DNA of 13,003 bases from CAZADH01 sp964483805 (lineage in GTDB: Bacteria > Muiribacteriota > Ozemobacteria > Ozemobacterales > Ozemobacteraceae): positions 1 to 13,003 of the forward strand of contig CAZADH010000173.1 of NCBI GenBank assembly GCA_964483805.1. The letters are read 5' to 3'. A program made the translations under genes and the position numbers. Shown here one piece after another: positions 6,973-11,908 of this stretch. Position 1 is the stretch's first letter. Each line of letters starts with the position of its first letter. Under the pieces are notes generated by a model that was given only the letters and a program-made list of their open reading frames with translations, was not told the origin of the DNA and made no database searches.

Positions 6973-7850
6973 ACAGCGACCAGACCGTCGTCGAGCTGAT
7001 CAAAGACTGGATACCGTATCACGGTTTCTGGGTGCTGCAACGCCCTGCCGCCGGCGACATTGGCGCGTGCCGCACCTACGGCTATCAACTGCTGCAACGC
7101 GGACTCATGCTGCAGGCCGGTTTCTTTGCCTTGATGATTACGATGTATTGCTACTTTCCCAGCGGTGGCGACGACTATCACATCGGCGCCACCTTCGGCA
7201 CGTTGCCATGGTTCTTCGCGCCGCTCATCGATTACTGGGAGGGTGTCGAGTGTCTGTTCCTGGCGGGTGACGGAAAAGGCGTCAACGGGCAGATCGGCGG
7301 CCTGCAGCGCATGGGGTTGGCGGTTGCGTTCATCCCACTGGTGACACTGTGCGCAGTGGCGACTCACCAAGGCCTGACCGTCGGCGCCGAGAAGTGGCGG
7401 GCGCCGCGCCAACTTGCCGTCGATCAGATCACCGCCACGACCACGCTCGCCAAAGGTCGAACGCACTGGAACGACAACGTGGTCAATCACCGCGATGTGG
7501 TCGTCAACTACAGCAAGCTCGACCTCTCGGGCTTGGATCTGACCGGCTACAACTTTCACGGTGCGATTCTGCGCGATACGAAGTTCCGTGGCGCGCGCCT
7601 CGACGATGCCAGTTTTCATCTGGCCGACATGACCGGGGCCGATCTCACCGGGGCTTCGTGCCGCAACACGCTTTTCGCCATCGCCACGCTCGACAAGGCC
7701 GATCTGTCAGGCGCCGACCTGACCGGGGCCTGGGTCCACCACGCCAGCCTGGCCAAGGCCAAGGTCGACGGAGCGACGCTGATCGGCCTGCACACCGGTG
7801 GCTTCGATTTTTCCAAACCGCTGGCCGAGCGGTTCCCGAAGACCCGCTGA
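6969..7850 (+). CDS. Membrane protein with C-terminal pentapeptide repeats, paralogue 1
   Basis: Protein of 293 residues in two parts. Residues 1-135 have a conserved soluble start (PYHGFWVLQRPAAGDIGACR) and about three hydrophobic segments (roughly 44-62, 72-97, 114-134), with the motif PLIDYWEGVECLFLAGDGKG in the second. After a linker (about 136-178), residues 180-265 form a pentapeptide-repeat right-handed beta-helix with the A(D/N)LxX pattern (LDLSGLDLTGYNFHGAIL, ADMTGADLTGAS, ADLSGADLTGAW). No signal peptide is evident. Pentapeptide proteins act as rigid scaffolds or decoys in many settings, so the function is unknown. It is coupled to the decarboxylase by ATGA and lies 2 bases before its paralogue, which implies joint translation and perhaps a hetero-oligomer. 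GAGG at 6954-6957 is the probable ribosome site. Confidence 0.85.
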   Translation: MNSDQTVVELIKDWIPYHGFWVLQRPAAGDIGACRTYGYQLLQRGLMLQAGFFALMITMYCYFPSGGDDYHIGATFGTLPWFFAPLIDYWEGVECLFLAGDGKGVNGQIGGLQRMGLAVAFIPLVTLCAVATHQGLTVGAEKWRAPRQLAVDQITATTTLAKGRTHWNDNVVNHRDVVVNYSKLDLSGLDLTGYNFHGAILRDTKFRGARLDDASFHLADMTGADLTGASCRNTLFAIATLDKADLSGADLTGAWVHHASLAKAKVDGATLIGLHTGGFDFSKPLAERFPKTR

Positions 7851-7852
7851 CC

Positions 7853-8758
7853 ATGGCCACCACCGCAGCCACCCCGATCGACGGCATCCGCGCAATCGTT
7901 CCGTATTCCGGGTTCTGGTACCTGCCCCGCCCGGCCGCCGGCGACATCAACGGGTGCCGCAACCACGGGGGCAAACTGCTGTTGCGCGGTCTGGTCATGC
8001 AGTGCCTGTTCCTGGGTCTCGCCTATGTATTGGTGTTGTATTTACCATGTTCGCGCGGTTCGGGCATCAACGTCGCCGCGGCGGCCGCAACGTTTCCGTA
8101 TCTGTTTGCCTGCATTCTCGACTACTGGGAGGGTTTCGCCTGCCTCCTGGCCTGGGGCGATGGCACCGGCAAAGCCGACGAGCGAGCATCGTGGCAACAG
8201 GGACTATTGGGCCTCGCCTGTGCCGCCGCGTTCATCCTGACCGGCACGGTCCTGCTGCTGACCGTGTTCGGCCGCGCACCCGCGCTGCGCGCCATCGCCG
8301 ATCAGAAGACGCTGCGCCAGGAGACAATCAAACGACTGAGCGTCGGCGCCACCACCTGGAACACCAGCGTCAACATCAACCCGCGCGGCGGCATCGACCT
8401 CAGCGGCGTCGATCTGTCAGGGGTCGACCTGCACGGCTACAATATGTACGGGGTCAGGCTGCGTGGCACCAATCTGCGCGGCGCCAATCTCGATGACGTC
8501 AGCTTCGACACCGCCGACCTGAGCAACGCCGACCTGAGCGAGACCTCCTGCCGCCGTACCATCTTCGGCACGGCGCGCTTCGACAAGACCAATCTCTCGA
8601 GGGCTGCCTTGATCGACACCTCGATCGATCAGGAGCAACTCGACAAGGCGATCACGACCGGAGCCACGATGCGGGGATTGAAGAAACAGGACATCACCAC
8701 CGGGCGGCTGCTCAATCAGCGGTTCCCGAGCACGAATCGGCCGATTCCGTTTCGCTGA
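7853..8758 (+). CDS. Membrane protein with C-terminal pentapeptide repeats, paralogue 2
   Basis: Protein of 301 residues with the same architecture as the preceding gene product. The N-terminal segment PYSGFWYLPRPAAGDINGCR is followed by about three hydrophobic segments (roughly 46-64, 74-100, 117-138) containing CILDYWEGFACLLAWGDGTG. A linker leads to pentapeptide repeats at about 180-240 (IDLSGVDLSGVDLHGYNM, TNLRGANLDDVSF, ADLSNADLSETS). Aligning residues 16-50 here with 15-49 of the upstream protein gives 22 identities in 35, so the pair arose by tandem duplication. The frame is open upstream of 7853, but ATG 7853 lies 2 bases after the previous stop and starts a sequence aligning with its paralogue, which fixes the start. 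No good ribosome site is seen, which fits translational coupling. Function unknown. Confidence 0.85.
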   Translation: MATTAATPIDGIRAIVPYSGFWYLPRPAAGDINGCRNHGGKLLLRGLVMQCLFLGLAYVLVLYLPCSRGSGINVAAAAATFPYLFACILDYWEGFACLLAWGDGTGKADERASWQQGLLGLACAAAFILTGTVLLLTVFGRAPALRAIADQKTLRQETIKRLSVGATTWNTSVNINPRGGIDLSGVDLSGVDLHGYNMYGVRLRGTNLRGANLDDVSFDTADLSNADLSETSCRRTIFGTARFDKTNLSRAALIDTSIDQEQLDKAITTGATMRGLKKQDITTGRLLNQRFPSTNRPIPFR

Positions 8759-8781
8759 CGCTGGACCCGCCAATTGCCCCG

Positions 8782-8796
8782 CGCCGAGACTCGGCG
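8782..8796. repeat. Interrupted palindrome after the pentapeptide gene
   Basis: CGCCGAG and CTCGGCG are exact 7-base inverted arms around one central A, 24 bases after the stop of the second pentapeptide gene. It could fold with a 3-base loop and act as a transcript end, but there is no T-run and GC-rich sequence makes short palindromes common. Confidence 0.3.
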
Positions 8797-8838
8797 TCCC
8801 CGGCCGTCGCGCCCAACCACGCTGCCCCGGATCGCGAC

Positions 8839-8868
8839 TCGACGCCGCTCGTGGCGTCGGGTTACAAT
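8839..8868 (+). promoter_or_regulatory. Candidate hypA promoter with inverted repeat in the spacer
   Basis: A -10-like TACAAT (8863-8868) follows a weak -35-like TCGACG (8839-8844) at 18 bases. Between and overlapping them are the exact inverted arms CGACGCC (8840-8846) and GGCGTCG (8853-8859) around a 6-base GCTCGT loop. This is either an operator covering the promoter or the stem of a transcript end. TACAAT ends only 5 bases before the hypA ATG, so transcription from it would start at or beside the ATG, giving a leaderless mRNA. Confidence 0.4.
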
Positions 8869-8873
8869 GCGGC

Positions 8874-9233
8874 ATGCACGAAGGAACGGTTGCCCAGGGA
8901 GTCCTCGACACCGCGCTCGGCGCCTTGCCGCCCGGCCAGCGGATCACGCGCGTCGTCGTCGTCTGCGGCACGCTGGTCGGCATCGTCGCAGAGAGCCTGC
9001 AGTTGTTCTTTGGCGAACTGGCGCGCGGCACGGCGGCGGAGGGTGCCGCCATCCAGATCGTGGTCAAACCGGCCGTCGTCAGTTGCCGGCAGTGCGGCGC
9101 CCAGACCGAGCACGAGAGCGGCACGCCGCTCGACATACAATGTAAGTCGTGCGGTGGGTCTCTGCGCCTGTCGGGCGGACGCGAACTCTATCTCGAGGCG
9201 ATGGAGGTCGAAGAGACCACAAGTTCGCGGTAA
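8874..9233 (+). CDS. hypA: Hydrogenase maturation nickel metallochaperone HypA
   Basis: Protein of 119 residues of the HypA/HybF family, which with HypB delivers nickel to the large subunit of [NiFe] hydrogenases. It starts with MHEGTVAQGVLD; His2 and Glu3 correspond to the family's N-terminal MHE motif, where His2 is a nickel ligand. The zinc site is complete as CRQC (Cys71, Cys74) and CKSC (Cys90, Cys93). The length is normal for the family. The obvious client is EchE, encoded upstream. HypB to HypF are not in the window. No Shine-Dalgarno site precedes the ATG, and a TACAAT lies 5 bases upstream. The last 46 bases overlap the 3' end of the opposite-strand PPC-domain gene. Confidence 0.93.
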   Translation: MHEGTVAQGVLDTALGALPPGQRITRVVVVCGTLVGIVAESLQLFFGELARGTAAEGAAIQIVVKPAVVSCRQCGAQTEHESGTPLDIQCKSCGGSLRLSGGRELYLEAMEVEETTSSR

Positions 9234-9607
9234 CCCGTGCCGGCATCGGGTTGCCGAGAAAAGGCCCACCCCGGCAGATCGACCAGCACGATTTCGGCCG
9301 TGGTGTTAATCGGACAGCCCGGGACAAGGTGGCCACCGAGACAGCGCCCCTCGCGATCGGCCAGACCGATGTGCAGGTGAATCCCGTCGGCGCAGAGCGT
9401 ACCGACCAGTGAGATGATCTCAAACGGCCCCGGGAACTCACGGTGTTCTTTGCCGTCGGCAAGCCGCAAACGCGCGTGCCGCAGGCTCCCCACGCAGGTC
9501 AAGACGGCTCCTGCGGCCACACCATGGGCCGAAACCGCCGCCTGCAATGACTCGTAGAGGTCGTCGCCGGGACACAAACGCAGGGCAACCGTCTTCATCG
9601 CTGTCAT
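9188..9607 (-). CDS. PPC (DUF296) domain protein, putative DNA-binding
   Basis: Protein of 139 residues covered almost wholly by a PPC/DUF296 domain ('plants and prokaryotes conserved'), which in plants is found with AT-hooks and in bacteria stands alone as a trimer. Family features are LRLCPGDDLYESLQAA near the start, VLTCVGSLRHARLRLA, GPFEIISLVGTL, GIHLHIGLADREGRCLGGHLV and TTAEIVLVDL. The GxHLHxxxxxxxGxxxGGH pattern is the strongest. The role of the bacterial stand-alone form is not established. ATG 9598 (MKTVALRL) is an alternative start; GAGGGGG upstream sits very close to ATG 9607 and rather far from ATG 9598, so the choice is open. It lies 10 bases after uppP in the same direction and probably shares its mRNA. 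Its 3' end overlaps hypA tail-to-tail. Confidence 0.88.
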   Translation of the reverse strand: MTAMKTVALRLCPGDDLYESLQAAVSAHGVAAGAVLTCVGSLRHARLRLADGKEHREFPGPFEIISLVGTLCADGIHLHIGLADREGRCLGGHLVPGCPINTTAEIVLVDLPGWAFSRQPDAGTGYRELVVSSTSIASR

Positions 9608-9617
9608 ACCCCCTCGC

Positions 9618-10418
9618 TCAACGCATCATGTAGAGGCCGAAAGCGGCCGCGGCCACGAAGCGATAGTATGCAAACGGGGTGAGCTTCGTGCGATTGAGAA
9701 ATCGCATGAACCCGACAATCGCCAACCACGCCACGATGAACGACACGACGAACCCGACCGCAAAAACACCGGCATCGTTCATCGACAACAACTCGCGACT
9801 CGACCACAGGTCTTTGCCGGTGGCGGCGCACATCATTGGCACCGCCAGCAAGAACGAGAACTCGGCCGCCGCTTCGTGACTGATGCCAAGCAGCAAACCT
9901 CCGGCGATCGTCGCCCCTGACCGCGAGAAGCCCGGCCACAGCGCCAGACACTGGAACATGCCGACACCCAACGCCTGCCGCCAGGTCATCTGGTCGACAG
10001 TGTTCGCCCGCACCGGCGGTTGCCAGCGCTCGGCAACGATCAGGTAAATACCCCCGACAACGAGACCGATCAACACGGTCTTGGGCGAAAACAGATACAA
10101 CTTGATCTTCTTGTGCAACAACAGGCCCATGATCACTGCAGGGATCATGGCCAGCGCGACGTGCCACAACGTCAGTCGGTCGCTGGCCCACGGGCGGTCG
10201 CGCCACCGACGGAGCATATCGAAGATGCGTTGTCGATAGAGCACAGCCACGGCGAGGATCGCGCCGAGCTGGATGAAGACCTCGAAGGTGTCGGCCTTCT
10301 CGCCGGTGAAGTTCAGCAGGTGCGCGCTGAGGATGAGGTGCCCGGTCGAGCTGACCGGCAGAAACTCGGTGAGTCCCTCGACGACACCTTGAATGGTCGC
10401 AATCAGATATTCGTTCAT
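9618..10418 (-). CDS. uppP: Undecaprenyl-diphosphate phosphatase UppP (BacA)
   Basis: Polytopic membrane enzyme of 266 residues that dephosphorylates undecaprenyl diphosphate, recycling the lipid carrier for peptidoglycan and other envelope polymers. Both catalytic regions are intact: GVVEGLTEFLPVSSTGH (residues 11-27, with Glu14, Glu18 and His27) and LWPGFSRSGATIAGG (160-174, with Arg166). FTGEKADTFEVFIQLGAILA (37-56) is another family segment. The length is that of a normal UppP. The frame is open far upstream, but ATG 10418 has a clear AGGAG at 10426-10430 and starts the conserved MNEYLIATIQG sequence. The gene belongs to the BacA family, whose overexpression is linked to bacitracin resistance. 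It is followed 10 bases later by the PPC-domain gene. Confidence 0.96.
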   Translation of the reverse strand: MNEYLIATIQGVVEGLTEFLPVSSTGHLILSAHLLNFTGEKADTFEVFIQLGAILAVAVLYRQRIFDMLRRWRDRPWASDRLTLWHVALAMIPAVIMGLLLHKKIKLYLFSPKTVLIGLVVGGIYLIVAERWQPPVRANTVDQMTWRQALGVGMFQCLALWPGFSRSGATIAGGLLLGISHEAAAEFSFLLAVPMMCAATGKDLWSSRELLSMNDAGVFAVGFVVSFIVAWLAIVGFMRFLNRTKLTPFAYYRFVAAAAFGLYMMR

Positions 10419-10613
10419 CGGTCTTCTCCTGTGGTCGCGCCAACGACATGGACGTGGTCGGCCGCTTTTCGAACCGGCCTGTGGTATAACATAAACTCCC
10501 GCAAAGGTACAGCCCGTTGCTGCCTGGCTGTTCTTCGTCGCTGGCCGACCGGGAACCCGACGTTGGGGGACCCGGCATTGACCTATATTGTATTGATTGT
10601 CGCGAGGTGTCCC
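10419..10613. other. Divergent intergenic region between uppP and the SUI1-family gene
   Basis: This 195-base gap must hold promoters for both directions. For the + strand, TTGGGG (10563-10568), a 17-base spacer and TATTGT (10586-10591) form a weak sigma-70-like pair, with GAGGTG just before ATG 10614. An extended -10-like TGGTATAAC ends at 10489 on the + strand. On the minus strand a TATACC with an upstream TGTACC at 17 bases is possible for uppP. None is strong. No RNA gene or terminator is visible. Confidence 0.4.
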
Positions 10614-10994
10614 ATGACTGAGTCCCGGTTGGTCTATACATCGGAAGACGGCCGTATCTGCCCTGAATGCAGCAAACCGGTCAAGCAGTGCCAGTGCAGC
10701 AAATCCGGGCGTCAGGCCGCATCGGCCCAGGCAGGCAAACGGGCGACGCCAGCCGACGGAGTCGTCCGCGTGCAACGCGAGACCAAAGGGCACGGCGGCA
10801 AGACGGTCACCGTGATCAGCGGCGTGACCGGTGGCGACAGCGCCATCGCGGCCCTCGCCACCACCCTCAAGAAGCGGTGCGGTTGCGGCGGCAGCGTCAA
10901 AGACGGCGTGATTCTCATCCAGGGCGACCACGCCGACACCATCGTGGCCACCCTGACGGCCCAGGGTTTGCGTTGCAAACGTGCCGGCGGGTAG
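10614..10994 (+). CDS. yciH: SUI1/eIF1-family protein (YciH-like)
   Basis: Protein of 126 residues. The C-terminal part (about 48-126) is the SUI1 fold of eIF1 and bacterial YciH: GVVRVQRETKGHGGKTVTVISGV, then LATTLKKRCGCGGSVKDGVILIQGDH and a final RCKRAGG. In eukaryotes eIF1 controls start-codon choice; E. coli YciH has been reported to affect initiation fidelity and translation under stress, and is not essential. The N-terminal part has RLVYTSEDGRICPECSKPVKQCQC with Cys16, Cys19, Cys26 and Cys28, which could bind zinc; the region from 29 to 47 is a low-complexity linker. The frame is open much further upstream on this strand, but ATG 10614 has a GAGGTG site and starts the conserved sequence. 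It is divergent from uppP and stands alone. Confidence 0.93.
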   Translation: MTESRLVYTSEDGRICPECSKPVKQCQCSKSGRQAASAQAGKRATPADGVVRVQRETKGHGGKTVTVISGVTGGDSAIAALATTLKKRCGCGGSVKDGVILIQGDHADTIVATLTAQGLRCKRAGG

Positions 10995-11033
10995 GTCGCG
11001 GCGACGCCCGGCAACATTTCTATACCGATCTGC

Positions 11034-11062
11034 TTGCAAAACTAGACTGCTTGGTTTAGATT
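11034..11062 (+). promoter_or_regulatory. Sigma-70-like promoter of the tetR-tolC unit
   Basis: TTGCAA (11034-11039), a spacer of exactly 17 bases and TAGATT (11057-11062) make a plausible vegetative promoter, with a start near 11069. The region is AT-richer than its surroundings. A TetR-type autoregulatory operator would be expected here, but I see no convincing long palindrome. Confidence 0.5.
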
Positions 11063-11095
11063 TCTGAACACCAAATGCCACGGGTACGGTCGTTC

Positions 11096-11101
11096 AGGAG
11101 G
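11096..11101 (+). promoter_or_regulatory. Ribosome binding site deciding the tetR-family start
   Basis: A perfect AGGAGG lies 6 bases before ATG 11108. It sits downstream of the other in-frame ATG at 11075, which lies only a few bases from the predicted transcript start, so 11108 is preferred. Confidence 0.7.
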
Positions 11102-11107
11102 CAGACA

Positions 11108-11908
11108 ATGGCCACTCGCAAGCAGCGAGAGCGCAGCGAACGGATATTTGCGGCGGCGCTCGCCGAGTTCGCCCACCGCGGACTGCATCAGGCCAACGTC
11201 AACGCGATTGCCGAGGCCGCCGGGGTCAGCAAGGCGACGCTCTACAACCACTTCGCCACCAAGGAAGCCCTGTTCCTCGAGGTCTTCAAGCAGGTGCTCG
11301 ATCGACTGACCGAGCTCACGCCGGCCGGCCCGCGCCCAATGGCCGCACCGACCGGCGGGGGTCGTCGCGCGCCCGGCAGTGTTCACGCGCCGACGAGTTT
11401 CGACGATGGGGTGCGGATCTCGGTGCGCCGGTTCTTTCAGCAGACCGCTGCGTCTCCTGCCATCGAGTTCTTTTTTCGCACCCTGACCTCCGAAACCGAC
11501 GTGGTCGACGAAGGCATGCGCCAGCGCATGCTCGACACGTTTTTCGCGGCCACGGTGGCCAATGAGGCGACCGAATTGTGGCGCCGCGCCGCCGATGGGG
11601 TGCGGCCGCATCTGGCGACCGACATCGTGCACCACGCCTCGGTCGGCGCTTTCCTGTTCGCCTTGCGCCACTGGTTGCACCAGTCACCGCGGCCGCCGGT
11701 CGGGGTCGTCGCCGACCAGGTCGCCGAGATCATCCTCGGCGGCATCTCGGTATCGTCGCGGTTCGCGTTCTCATGCCACCTCGCGCCCGACCCGCGCTCG
11801 CCAAACAAACCCCGCCGCAGCAAGCCGGCCCCCCGCCCGTCGACCGCGCCGTCGCGCAGACTCCCGTTGCCCGCCAAACCAAACAAGAAGAAGAAATACC
11901 TCGTATGA
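11108..11908 (+). CDS. TetR/AcrR-family transcriptional regulator with long linker and basic C-terminal tail
   Basis: Regulator of 266 residues. The N-terminal TetR helix-turn-helix is clear: RIFAAALAEFAHRGLHQANVN, then AIAEAAGVSKATLYNHFATKEALF (about 33-56), with the recognition helix around SKATLYNHF. Helix 4 is followed by a Gly/Pro-rich insert (about 72-97) that splits the usual domain junction. The ligand-binding part (98-215) is of the kind seen in efflux regulators (VRRFFQQTAASPAIEFFFR). The last 50 residues are Pro/Arg/Lys-rich and look disordered (ending KPNKKKKYLV), longer than is usual for the family. It is the first gene behind its own promoter, and its stop overlaps the TolC-family start (ATGA). 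This suggests it represses the whole operon including itself, with a toxic compound or metabolite as the inducer; the ligand is unknown. Confidence 0.9.
   Translation: MATRKQRERSERIFAAALAEFAHRGLHQANVNAIAEAAGVSKATLYNHFATKEALFLEVFKQVLDRLTELTPAGPRPMAAPTGGGRRAPGSVHAPTSFDDGVRISVRRFFQQTAASPAIEFFFRTLTSETDVVDEGMRQRMLDTFFAATVANEATELWRRAADGVRPHLATDIVHHASVGAFLFALRHWLHQSPRPPVGVVADQVAEIILGGISVSSRFAFSCHLAPDPRSPNKPRRSKPAPRPSTAPSRRLPLPAKPNKKKKYLV

Noticed and set aside
6432..7619. Open frame of about 395 codons on the minus strand across the decarboxylase end and first pentapeptide gene
   Set aside because: It spans two real coupled genes in antisense and has no family features.
10578..10583. TTGACC as a -35 box of the SUI1-family gene
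   Set aside because: The position 17 bases downstream is CGCGAG, which overlaps the ribosome site and does not resemble a -10 box.
10995..11005. GTCGC-G-GCGAC palindrome after the SUI1-family gene as a terminator
   Set aside because: Only five pairs, no room for a loop and no T-run; expected by chance in GC-rich DNA.
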